The notes under the pieces were generated by a model that saw only the letters and a program-made list of their open reading frames with translations, had not been told where the DNA came from and made no database searches. DNA of 64,000 nt, taken from assembly GCF_012489685.1 (NCBI RefSeq), contig NC_080042.1, forward strand, positions 94,886,576 through 94,950,575. Direction: 5' to 3'. The stretch's first letter is position 1. The number at the start of each line of letters is the position of its first letter. The translations under genes were made by a program, and so were the position numbers. Of the stretch, positions 49,708 through 60,098 are shown one piece after another. The DNA comes from Lotus japonicus (taxonomy: Eukaryota > Streptophyta > Magnoliopsida > Fabales > Fabaceae).

Positions 49708-50131
49708 AATAATGATTCATAAACATTGATATAGTAAAAACACCTTCAAACACCCCTTTTTCCTGCTGATTTGGCCAAATAATACACTGAACTAACCACC
49801 TAAATACACATGACTAACCATAAAGCATTATGGTTAGTCATGTGTATTTAGGTGGTTAGTTCAGTGTATTATTTGGCCAAATCCCTAATTTATGAATTTC
49901 AACTTTATACGGTTCTGTGCTTTATGGTTAGTTATGTGTATTTAGGTGATTAGTTCAGTGTATTATTTGGCCAAATCCCTAATTTAGGAATTTCAACTTT
50001 ACACGGTTATGTGCTTTATAGTTAGTCATGTGTATTTAGGTGGTTAGTTCAGTGTATTATTTGACCAAATCCGCAGGAAAAAGGGGTGTTTGAAGGTCTT
50101 CTTACTATATCAATTTCTATGAATCATTATT
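49708..50131. repeat. Foldback element with perfect hairpin and 94-bp tandem units
   Basis: Outer arms 49708-49766 and 50073-50131 are inverted copies; the inner 25 bp of this pair (49742-49766 and 50073-50097) are perfect. Inside, 49768-49823 is perfectly complementary to 49828-49883 (56 bp, loop AGCA). The right-hand unit is repeated in tandem with a 94-bp period at 49828, 49922 and 50016. No transposase, no protein frame, no clear target duplication. A transcript across it would make a long double-stranded RNA. Confidence 0.9.
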
Positions 50132-50586
50132 ATTAGAGAGAGAGAGATATACATTAACATTAATTGAAGACTAGTCTAATATTGAAAAGAAAACTGTTAA
50201 AGTGATATTGTTGGGGGGTAGTAGTGGTGTTGTATTGAGCTATTGGCAATGGCAGATGGCAGCAGAGCAGAAGAAACAAAACATTTCCTTGTTGCATAAT
50301 TGGTCAATACACTCACTGTGGTAAAAGAAAGTTTCTGATCTCCACCCTCAAAATAGAGCCAAAATAGACATACATTGCAGGGTGTGTGTGAGTCGTATTG
50401 AGTAGAGACAAATTAAAAGATCACACGAAAATAGTAGTACCTTGGCTTGACCAACAAACTGCCACTGCTGCACACAATACAGACACCAATATTGCATTTT
50501 AATTTTAATTTTCTTCAAAAACTTATATTTATCTAACGCTACACAGCTGGTACTAGTACTAGTAAAAGGTGTAGTGATTCAAAAAT

Positions 50587-50763
50587 GTGACTACCAAAAA
50601 ACTTCTTCTTCTTCACTCTCTCAAGTGTTCTAGTCTACTCTACTGTGCTATTCTATTTCTACCACAGCAACCATGCCAGCAACATCTCTCTCATCGTCCT
50701 CATTTCGTGTATAATCACTGCAATCATCTTCGGATATATACATACCACACATTGGTGTCTCAG
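50587..50763 (+). pseudogene. STP exon-1 relic
   Basis: A frame here reads NISLIVLISCIITAIIFGY just before a CAG|GTATAT donor, matching STP exon 1 ([19 protein letters not shown]). There is no in-frame ATG: a TGA stands directly upstream of the frame, and the ATG at 50671 is in another frame. The glycine-rich N-terminus is lost and the D of FGYD is changed. The upstream leader resembles that at 56.0-56.3 kb, so this is a decayed 5' end of an STP copy. Confidence 0.7.
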
Positions 50764-51492
50764 GTATATATGTATATAACCTCTCACCTTGATTCTACTC
50801 TTTGCTCTAATGTCCTCAACCTCAACCTTCCATTCTTCAACAAAATCACCCATTGTTTGTTGCTTACCTACTATCTTTGTTACTTTTTTTGTTTAAACCC
50901 AAACAGTACTACATGTGTATTGACATGATTCTGGTACCTTTTCTTCATAACTATTAATGTTCCAGTTTTTTTTTTTTTTTTTTTTGATAGGCATTAATGT
51001 TCCAGTGATTTCTTGCAGATGGTACTGCTAATTAATTAATGGGGGTTTCATATTTTGATCTGAAAAACACTAAAAAGTAAAACTTGCCTCATATATACTA
51101 CAGTGCCTCTATTTTATGACTGTTCATTGTATGCCTTATTAATTACATCCATCAATTTTTATCAACTAAACACAATCAAAATCATAACTTGCATCCAGTC
51201 ATGAATAGATCTTGCGTTTCAGTACATTCTTCATTTATGTTAATGAAAACTAGATACACATTATTTTCATTAATCATATGCTTTTATGCAAAATAGTATG
51301 CCATGGAGATAGGGGTAATTGAAAATTTCTAGTGTTTGCTTTCCTCAAGCAACTGCTGGATCTGGTATTCTTGAAATCAAGGGTTACTTAAACGTTGAGA
51401 TAAATTCTTCAAGTTTTTCCTGGGTTTAGTCTCATGTTGTAATCAAGGGTTACTTAAATTGAGAGTGTTGATGAATTCTCATTTGTGTTCAG
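50764..51492 (+). other. Decayed STP intron-1-like sequence
   Basis: Phrases such as 'tcctcaacctcaacc' and 'ggtactgctaattaatt' match the intron-1 regions of the STP copies at 36.3, 55.6 and 56.5 kb. No STP exon 2 follows; CLC-derived exons come instead. Confidence 0.55.
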
Positions 51493-52095
51493 GAGTTGAT
51501 ATTGATCATGGCATCCTTCTTTTCAGAACAACTGGAAGAGGATTCATCTTGGTAACAATTTTAATTCTAATTCTTGTCAAATGATTCTGTTTGCTTAATT
51601 AGAAGCATGTGCTGTAATTAATGAAAAGTAAGGATTTTTGAAACTATTTTCCTTTACTCTTGAAGGTGGATCAGGAGTCAACTCATTTGGCGTGTCTTCT
51701 TCAGTTTTGCTATTGTGGCTGTTGTGGTGCGAACTGTAATGGACTGGTGTAAGACTGGAAAATGTGGATTCATAATATCACAGTTAAGACCTCATCTAGT
51801 ATCATGTTATCATTGTTGGTTGAGTTTTAAGGTGATCTTCTTGACTGGTTTTATTATTTTTCAGTGGTCAAGAGAATTATTCATTATCAAATCTGTTCCC
51901 AATGGCTATTATTGGGGTTATTGGTGGTCTAGTAGGTGAGTACTTTATCTTTATCTTGCATTTTAATGGTGTCATTGATTTTAGTAGACCTTGCTTCATT
52001 TGCTAATTTGGTGTAAATAAGTTGCAGGTGCTTTGTTCAATCAGCTGACACTCTATATCATTGCTTGGCATGGAAAACATCTTCACAAGAGAGGG
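51493..52095 (+). pseudogene. CLC-d-like chloride channel exon relics
   Basis: Four exon-like pieces match consecutive parts of plant CLC-d. About 51493-51541 reads GVDIDHGILLFRTT. About 51668-51782 reads RSQLIWRVFFSFAIVAVVVR and continues VMDWCKTGKCGFII. 51865-51935 reads GQENYSLSNLFPMAIIGVIG. 52028-52095 reads ALFNQLTLYIIAWHGKHLHK. The last two joins keep GT-AG and phase, but the first two pieces do not join in frame. The GKEGP-containing selectivity-filter exons, the rest of the channel and the CBS domains are absent. It cannot make a chloride transporter; the last exons end in a phase that could be spliced into the next gene. Confidence 0.75.
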
Positions 52096-52556
52096 GTATG
52101 CTGTTGATTTTTGAACAAAACATTTTTGGTCTATGTTTTATCCATATTAGAACTCATTTTCAGTTCTTTGGGTTTCACCCTTCCTTTTGATAAAAAAAAA
52201 ATGAACTCATTTTCAGTAGCTTCTTTTTCTTTAGAGCTACTATTTGAAGGGTTTTGAAAAAAATTCTGATTCCTTGTTCTGAAGGCAATACTTTTAAGGG
52301 AAAGAGTGATTTTTCTGAACTTGAAAGGTGGAAATTTTGTTGAAGTGTTTGACTTAACCATTTGTTAAAGGTGAAAATTTATGGATGCAATGTTCACACA
52401 AGTTGATTTCTTCACACAAAAATTATGGATCGGATTTTCACTGTTGTGCACTTGTGCTTTGAACCTTGTGTCAATGAAATCAACCTTTATTATGGTATTG
52501 CTTATGATCTATCCTCATGTTGCTAATAGTTTGAGTGTTAACTTATGGCATTGTAG

Positions 52557-53888
52557 GCTGAAGATTCGCGGTGTGAGGGTCATGAGCGCATTCGCTATAC
52601 CAGAGATCAGCTTTTACAGCTTGGAGAGGTAATTGCTTTTGTATGTTTTTTGCATTGGTTGTAATCTGATTCTGTGTAAATTTTCTGACTGTCTCTATCT
52701 CTTGCCAAGCAGAATCCTCAAGCTGCTACTCCTCCCTTCTTACCATCAGCCAATGATGTTATCCCTATGGCTACTTATCAAGCTGTTAAGAGGAAGAAGT
52801 TAGGCATACCCAAAGACATGGTCGGTGTGATTATTGGTAAAGGTGGGGAAACCATCAAGTATCTTACTTTGCAGTCTGGGGCCAAAATCCAACTTAGCAG
52901 TGATATGGAAGCTGACCCCAATTCCCCAAATATATTGGTTGAGCTTAGGGGCACTCCTAATGCCATTGCCACTGCTGAGAAACTCATCAATGAAGTTCTT
53001 GCTCGACAAACTGATGAAGTCTGGATTAAAATTCCTAATGATAAGGTTGGTCTTGTAATTGGCAAAGGAGGAGAGACTATAAAGAGTGTGAGAGCCTGCA
53101 GTGGAGCACAAATTCAAGTGATACCTTTGCATTTTCCCTCCCCAGGTGACACATCAACAAAAAGAACCTTAAAAATTGTTGGGACTCCCCTTCAAATTGA
53201 GTCAGCAAAGCATTTGATTAATCAAGTCATAGCAATGTCTGATTCTTCTGCTGGTTATTCTAAGCAATCCCGAGTACCACCACCTCCATGTAGTAGCTGC
53301 AATTGCAAAGGTATCCCCCCTGCTGCTGCTGCTCCTCCTCCTCCTCCTCCTCCTCCTCCTCCTCCTCCTATGCAGCAAAATCCTGCACCTTCAGTTGATG
53401 GGTCTACATATAATTTCAGTCAACCTCCCTCCTCTGGTTATAACCATCCAGGACTGGGTTATGATGCTTATAATGCACCACCACAATCAGGTTATGGCTC
53501 TGCTCCCTGCAGCTATGGTAGTAGTAACCCACCACATCAAGGAGGTTCATCCCAAATTGCCATTGCCCAGCAAAGTTATGGAAGCAATTATCAACCACAG
53601 TTTGGTTCTCTTTATGGTCATGGGCCCCTTCACTGGCTGCCTCACTCTATTTATGCACATTCACAGTCAGCAAGTACAGCAGGAGGAGGCTATGGTCACT
53701 CAGCAGCAATATATCTTCCTGCTGCCCATCCCCCACCAGGTTTTGATGGTCCTCCTCAGGCACCACCGTTATATGGAAACACTACTTCTTATGGTGCTGT
53801 TTATACTCACAAACCTTCTTATGCTAGTGTTGTTGCTAATGGAAGAGCACCTCAACAGGGTGATGTTGCTAAAGTAAAGCTTCACTAG
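52557..53888 (+). CDS. Two-KH-domain RNA-binding protein with an eIF4E-binding-motif exon
   Basis: Exons 52557-52628 and 52713-53888. The 24-codon first exon (AEDSRCEGHERIRYTRDQLL and four more) contains YTRDQLL, a Y-x4-L-phi eIF4E-binding motif in a context like plant eIFiso4G. It joins in phase to NPQAATPPFLPSANDVIP and an ORF whose first ATG is 52767. From that ATG: KH1 at about residues 10-80 (GVIIGKGGETIKYL), KH2 at about 85-160 (GLVIGKGGETIKSV), a proline run from a CCT microsatellite at about 193-206, a Gly/Tyr/Pro/Gln-rich tail, and a C-terminal VAKVKLH. The KH pair resembles the FUBP-like plant KH family but the protein is shorter. The true 5' end is not fixed: the first exon has no ATG, so either an upstream exon supplies one or translation starts at 52767 (373 residues). 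Confidence 0.72.
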
Positions 53889-55300
53889 CTAGACTTTATG
53901 TTTTTAATTGTGAGTAATGGTTTAGATAGCATTGCTTTATTTAGATGGAGGCATTGATGGATTCAGATTAATATCTACTTCTCAAATATCACATTTTGTA
54001 CTTAATTATCCCATGTTTTGTTTCTGACAATTACTATGGGATGTTAGACTAGCTTGCTATTTGGGAATTAAGACTAATGTAATGCATTTTTTTTCTTCCT
54101 TTTTATATGAAGGTTCAAACCAGATATTCATTCAGTGTCTATTGTGAATAATGTTTCCATCACACACCAAACACACATACACACATGAGATATATGAAAG
54201 GAAAAGAGACAAAAGAGAATATGATATATGATTTAATAAAAATAGAAGAGAAAGAAAAGAAGTAAAAATGAGATAAAAAAACAAAATTGTGATACTAGTC
54301 TCTCATAATTCAAAAATCAGTTGGTAATATTTTGACCAGAATATATTGCAAAACGCCAAAACCCAACACAATTTTGGGGATATGATATATGATTTAATAG
54401 AAATAGAAGAGGGAGATAAGAAGAGAAAATAAGTGAAAATGAGATGAAAAATAAAATTGTGATACTGGTCTCTTTTACCATACTTACTAGTAACTAATTC
54501 TGGGGCAGTTTTTTACCTAATTTTACAATTTACTAGGAACAAAATTGTGATACTAGTCTCAAATTATTCTCCATTGTGGATTATTAATTTTTTAATTATC
54601 ATTAAATGCAAAGTGAAAGGTATTTTGGTCAAATCACACAAAATGTTCTCTCTCCTTATCCTCACATTAATGACATGTTTGGTTTATGAGAGAAATAAAA
54701 AAGGAAAAATATACTAGATTTAAAAAATATATATATATATATAAATATACTAATATCAAAAAAAAAAAGGAAAAATATACTAGATTTAATAAATTATTTA
54801 GTACGGTAAAAAGAAAAGATAAAGAATGATGTACAATGTTGAATTTTTTATTAATTTATTTTTTATTCAACTAAAAACATATTCTACCGATCAATATATA
54901 CTCTTTGGCAGTTGAAAACCACAACTAAAGTGACAGAACAATAAAAATTAGAATAGTGGAACTCACCTCTCAACTAAAGTGACAAAAATAAAAATAAAAT
55001 AAAAATTAGAATAGTGGAATTCAGTCAGCAGCCCCGACTTCTCTCACTTCTCCTACATGCAAACAAACATTCATCAATCCTCCTCCTCCCCTAATCTCCC
55101 TCTACTCAAATCTCCCTCTTCAAACTGAGGTTAGAGAGAAAATGATTTGTGTGGGTTACACTCTAATTTTTTGTTCTCTCCACATTTGATTATCTTCCAA
55201 ATGTAGAAAAAACATCAGTGCATTTTCTCTTCATGTCCCTTTCTTGCTTTTGAAACAAAATATTTTTTTGGTCAAAGCTTTTGAAACAAATTCAGGTGCA
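53889..55300. other. Intergenic, no supported gene
   Basis: 3' UTR of the KH gene (similar to that at 59.3 kb), then AT-rich DNA with a repeated 'gatatatgatttaata' phrase (about 54219 and 54381). Confidence 0.5.
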
Positions 55301-55309
55301 TGAGTGTTG

Positions 55310-55830
55310 GTAGGTAGAAGCACTCCTCTTACGGACAGCAGAAGAAATAAAAGTCATCTCCACCCTCAAAATAGAGCAAAATAAAGATTAGATAGAGCCA
55401 AAATAGAGATACTGGCTGGCGTGTAGGTAAGGAAAGTTCCTCGTACGAGGGTGACCTGCATGCATACAAAGCAGTAGAAATTAATTGCAAAGTGTGAGTG
55501 AGTTAGTTGTTAGGGAACTTTGACCAGAATATATACTCAAAATTCCAAAACGCCACCTGCACGCTGCTCCACAACTATCATCAGCACATGCTTCTAATTT
55601 ACTAGTAGTGTACGTTTGCTGTTTATTAATTTCCTCGACCTCAACCATCCATCACTAAAATTTATGATATTTTCAACATTAATTTCACCATGCATGCATG
55701 CTTACTTAGCTGGGGAGTTCATGTATTGAGATGATTCAGATGCATTTGTTCATACCTATTAATTGTTCTGGTGATGATTTCTTCATTCTGTACAAGGTAC
55801 AGCTAATTAATATGGGTTTAACATCTTTGC
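55310..55830 (+). pseudogene. STP promoter/intron-1 relic without exons
   Basis: The leader-like part ('tctccaccctcaaaatagag') matches DNA at 50.34 kb and 56.06 kb. Downstream phrases ('tttgctgtttattaatttcc', 'gtacagctaattaatatggg') match the intron-1 zones of the other STP copies. Exon 1 is deleted or unrecognisable. It marks a fourth, mostly erased STP unit. Confidence 0.5.
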
Positions 55831-56333
55831 GTGTTATTCTTTCCTATGGTTTATTTTCTAAAGCTAGCTAGCTGCACAGAAGTGACATATCAGCTGGGGA
55901 ACACAAAGCAAGTATAGGGGTTGCAGTACTGTAGCTTAGAGGCAATTGATTAATTTCCAATTTTGGGGTTTAGTTAATTAGTTGAATTTGGTCAACACGT
56001 AATTTCCTTGTTAAGCATACTCCTGAATTGGCTCGCCCGGCCTGTTAAAAGAAAGATTCTCATCTCCAATCCTCAAAATAAATATCTGAGATACAGATAG
56101 TCAGATACTACTATTGCCACAAAGGAGCAGAAAGGAGTAACAAGATCACTTTGGCTGGCATCAACCAAACACTGAAATGCATACATGAAATTAGTACCTG
56201 AACAACAACTGTACTACTCCACACATATCAGACACATATATCAGACACCAACATAGCTTCATGTTTTGACTTGTTCTTATCCAAGTAGCTAAGCTTGGGT
56301 TAGCTTCTTCACTCACCCAAGTTACAACAAACA

Positions 56334-57127
56334 ATGGCTGCAGGTCGAGGAGGTGGAGGCGGCAATCTTGAGGCAAAGATCACTCCGATTGTAATCATTT
56401 CTTGTGTAATGGCTGGCATCATCTTCGGATACGACATCCATGAATCAGGTCACCTCTTTCTTCCCTTTTACTACTGTTTGCTCTTTCCTCAACCCAACTT
56501 AACTAACCATTCTTCATTTTTCGTTTCTTTAATATTACTACATTTAGATGATTCTGATGGATACATTTTGTTCTTAAGTCATAACTATTGTTCTGCTGAT
56601 TTCTTCATTCTGTTTCTGTAGAGGGTACTGATAATTAATTAATGCCCCTGTTTTCTCTAGCTAACATCAATATTCCCCACATGTTCTTCAAACAAGACTC
56701 CAATAGCTTAATTAGTATTCCTTGATTTATACATGTTTTCAAATTAAACAAAACATAATTGTTAGACCTCAGCTAAGTACCTCTAGACTAACCTTTCTTT
56801 TTTTATTTAATCATGCTAAGCTTAATTGTGTCAGGTGGTGTAATATCCATTCCACCAATTTTGGAAGAGAAAGATTTGGAAAGTAATTACCCTAAAAATG
56901 ATCATCAAGAGCTGCATCTGTTTAGGTCATACTTTTATCTGGCTGGTTTGACTGCTACTTTCTTGGCCTCTTATACTACCCGTAAGTTGGGGACAAGGCT
57001 CACCATGTTGATTGCTGGCTTCTTCTTTATTGTTGGCCTTGTCTTCACTTCATCTGCTCAAAATCTTACCATGCTCATTGTTGGGAGGATTTTACTCGGC
57101 TGTGGAGTTGGTCTTGGCGCCAGTCAG
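56334..57127 (+). pseudogene. Truncated STP13-like gene (exons 1-2 only)
   Basis: Exon 1 (56334-56448) encodes [20 protein letters not shown] and on to FGYDIHESG. Exon 2 (56835-57127) encodes GGVISIPPILEEKDLESNYP through RKLGTRLTMLIAGFFF and [10 protein letters not shown], ending at a GTACCT donor in phase 0. Both match STP13 exons 1 and 2, with a short deletion after GGVISIPP (no FLHKFFP-like segment). Exons 3-5, which carry most of the transporter, are missing; a CACTA end lies 80 bp into the following intron. The remaining ~135 residues hold about three membrane helices and cannot transport sugar. The exon-2 phase would permit splicing to the next KH gene. Confidence 0.85.
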
Positions 57128-57206
57128 GTACCTCTATTTTTATTTTACATTTTATTATGATAAGTAATTATGTTGGGTTAAAATTCAAACCTTGACTTAT
57201 AGCTTA

Positions 57207-57810
57207 CACTACAAGAAATGCCTGATTTATCATCAAATTTAGTGTAGACCCTCTATGAATCTGATGCTAGATATATTGCTTGTTAGCGTTGACCAAGTTG
57301 ATGCTAAGAGTTGATTTTTAATTGTGTTCCACTTATAGCTAGTTTCGGCTTGATTGAGGTTTATTAGCTTCCATTTTCCCTTAATTCGAGTCGATTTCAG
57401 CCAAGAGTTAATTCACCGGCCAATTTTACATCCAGTCACCCATCATTAGCGTCGATATTAACTGGCTACTTGTCACCGGCCAAATTAGCGTGGTAATGAC
57501 CAGTGAGTTAGCGTCAGCCTAGCCGACATTGGTAACTTTTGTGTTTATAAACTCTCATACCCTGACCCTTTTCACTATCTCTCTCAAACCATAACCACTC
57601 CACTCTCAATCCTACCGACGCTAATGTGAATTGGGTCCGGCCAATTATTTGTCCCGTGAGTTAGCTTCAGCCTAGCCGACATTGGTAACTTTTGTGTTTA
57701 TAAACTCTCATACCCTGACCCTTTTCACTATCTCTCAAGCCATAACCACTCCACTCTCAATCCTGCTGACCCCTGTACCGCTCCCGCCACAGCCCCTGCG
57801 CCTCCACTCA
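57207..57810. mobile_element. CACTA-type terminal fragment
   Basis: Starts CACTACAAGAAATGCC, the classic plant CACTA terminus, followed by a region rich in 'gtcagcctagccgaca' / 'accggcc' motifs. A ~112-bp segment is repeated directly (about 57500-57612 and 57656-57768). The matching right terminus is not present before homology to the KH upstream region resumes at about 57812, so the element is truncated. It replaces the rest of the STP copy. Confidence 0.65.
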
Positions 57811-58218
57811 ATATCAGAACTCATTTTTTAGTGGCTTAAATTCTTGTTCTGAAGGCAATGCTTTTAAATTAAAAAAAATCTGCTGAACTTGAAAGGTGCA
57901 AATTTTGTTGAAGTGCGCATTAGACATGACCATTTTACAAATGAACTTGTTAAAGGTGAAAAATTATGAATGCAATATTCACACATGTTAATTTATTTCA
58001 CACACAAAAATTATGGATCATAATATTGTTTTCACTGTGATGTTTGTGCTTAGAACTCTGTGTAAATGATTCTACCTTTATTATAGTAGTGCTTATAATC
58101 TTATCCATTTACCTATGACTCATGTTTTTCTTTGTTTAATTTGTATAATTCAGTGCTGATGGTTTGAGTGTGTGTACTGTACTAAGGGATTTGTATCTAA
58201 ATACTTGGGGCATTGTAG

Positions 58219-59326
58219 GCTGAGTCTGGAGATTCGCGATTTAAGGGTTGTGAGTGCATTCGCTATACCAAAGATCAGCTTTTACAGCTTAGAAATGTAA
58301 TTGCTTGTGCTTTTTTGTAGGTACTTTAAAGTTTTTGCATTGCCTGTGTAATCTAATCTAATTCTGAGTAAATAATGTTTCTCTCTGATTCAGAATGCTC
58401 AAGCTGCTCCTCTCTTCAGCGGCGGTGCTTCACCTCTCTTACCATCCACCATGGATGTCGTCCCTGTGGCTGCAGCTAGTTATGATCAAGGTATGACAAG
58501 GAAGAAGATAGAGATACCCAAATGCAGGGTGGGTGTGATTATTGGTAGAGGTGGGGAAACCATCAAGTATCTTACGTTGCAATCTGGGGCCAAAATCCAA
58601 CTTATCAGTGATATGGATGCTGCTGCTGACCCCAATTCCCCAAATAGACTAGTTGAGTTAATGGGCACTCCTGAAGCTATTGCCTCTGCTGAGAAACTCA
58701 TCACTGAAATACTTGTTCGACAAGCTGATGAATTCTCCATGAAGATCCCTAATCATACGGTTGGCTTTATAATTGGCAAAAGAGGAGACACCATAAATAG
58801 TATGCAAGCCTGGAGTGGAGCACGAATTCAGGTGATACCTTTGCATCTTTCCCCTGGTGACACATCCACAAAAGAAAGAACATTGAAAATTGTTGGGGCT
58901 CCTCATCAAATTGAGTCAGCAAAGCATTTGGTTAATCTAATCATGACAATGTCTGGTTCTGGTGCTGGTTATTCTCAGCAAGGTGGTTACCAATTACAGT
59001 CACATTGTAGCTGCTGCAGAGCTGGTATTCCCCCTGCTGCTCCTCCTCCTCCTCCACCCCCTCACTGGCTGCCTCACTCTGTAGCTAGCACAGCAAAAGG
59101 AGGAGGCAATGGTCACTCGGCAGCAATATATCTTCCTGCTCCCCATCCCCCACCGGGTTTGGATGGTCCTCCTCAGGCACCGCCAATATCATATGGTAAC
59201 ACTTCTTCTTATGGTGCTGGTTATGCTCACAAACCTTCTGATGCTAGTAATGTTGCTAATGGAGTAGCACCTGCACAGGCAGCACCTCAACAAGGTGGTG
59301 GTGTTGCTAAAGTAAAGCTTCACTAG
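58219..59326 (+). CDS. Two-KH-domain RNA-binding protein with an eIF4E-binding-motif exon, second copy
   Basis: Exons 58219-58296 and 58394-59326. The first exon (26 codons) reads AESGDSRFKGCECIRYTKDQ then LLQLRN, keeping the Y-x4-L-L motif. It differs from its paralogue at 52.6 kb by an in-frame 6-bp indel. It joins in phase to NAQAAPLFSGGGASPLLPST and the ATG at 58451. From that ATG (291 residues): KH1 at about 14-90 with G-R-G-G in the loop, KH2 at about 95-170 with G-K-R-G, a short proline run, and a shortened tail ending VAKVKLH. The loops differ slightly from the copy at 52.8 kb, so RNA preference may differ. As there, the upstream start is unresolved. Confidence 0.7.
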
Positions 59327-59537
59327 ACCTGATATTTTTAATTGTGACCCTTACTGAACTAATGTGATTTAGATAGCATGCTGTATTTAGATGGGAACAT
59401 AGATGGATTGAGATTTGAGATTTCTATCTACATTTTGTACTTAATTATCTCATGTTTTGTTTCTGACAATTACTAATGGGATGTTGGACTAGCATATTTT
59501 CTGGGAATTAAAACCAATGCTTTTTTTTCTCCTTTAA
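59325..59537 (+). repeat. KH-gene 3' UTR, left copy of a 213-bp direct repeat
   Basis: Begins at the KH stop codon and ends at CTCCTTTAA. It is identical by eye over 213 bp to 61630-61842. The homologous 3' UTR at 53.9-54.1 kb continues past this point as the right copy does, so the left copy is the one interrupted. Confidence 0.92.
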
Positions 59538-59929
59538 CTAGCGGGATTACCCGTGCCCTGCACGGGTGACTTTTGTTATTTACAATTTAAATTTCATGTA
59601 ATATTATGTTTTGTATCTTTTTAGTAAATATATTTTAACAATTGTTTCAACTATATGTTCTTAATAGTGATAATTATGTATTAATCTACCATAACTTTTT
59701 ACTTATAAATTTTTAATTATTTAAATATGAAAAAAATTAAATATTTTAAATTATAAGATTTAAATTCACTCAAATTTTTATATATGCATTAAATCAGTAT
59801 TTTAATTTTTTTATACATGTTTAATTATTAATATTTGATTGATTATTTTTCATATCAATGTTTCTATTTATAATAGCAATAACACTAATAATAATATATA
59901 TATTTTGATTCAAAATGTTTGGTGAATGT

Positions 59930-60098
59930 GCATTTCCTTAAGGGATTTCGCTTAGGCTTCTGGTCCGGGTTCGATCCCCTCTAAGGGAAAATATAATACA
60001 TTTGTGGTCAGGGACATTACTACCGTATCCCGAGCCAGATTAGTCACGTGGGGCTCTTTTCCCCTGTGGTGACTGGTGGCCAAAGGACAAAAAAAAAA
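59930..60098 (+). mobile_element. SINE-like segment
   Basis: Has 'gggttcgatcccc' (Pol III B-box), a compact G/C-richer body and an A-run at about 60091-60100. A convincing A-box or target duplication is not visible, so the class is tentative. Confidence 0.45.

Noticed and set aside
49828..50110. Tandem 94-bp units considered as a CRISPR-like array
   Set aside because: Whole units repeat without unique spacers, and the window is a plant nuclear genome.
49708..50131. Foldback considered as a microRNA gene
   Set aside because: The stem is too long and too perfect, has no typical bulged miRNA duplex, and no expression evidence; recorded as a foldback repeat.
50587..50928. 113-codon frame with ATG
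   Set aside because: The reading frame that matches STP exon 1 is a different one without an ATG; this frame runs into intron-like DNA.
52381..52632. 83-codon frame overlapping the eIF4E-motif exon
   Set aside because: Its frame differs from that of the motif and of the KH ORF, and it is not kept open in the paralogue at 58 kb.
53395..53877. 160-codon plus-strand frame rich in Met/Leu/His
   Set aside because: Alternate frame of the Gly/Tyr/Pro-rich tail of the KH gene; composition is typical of a frame shadow.
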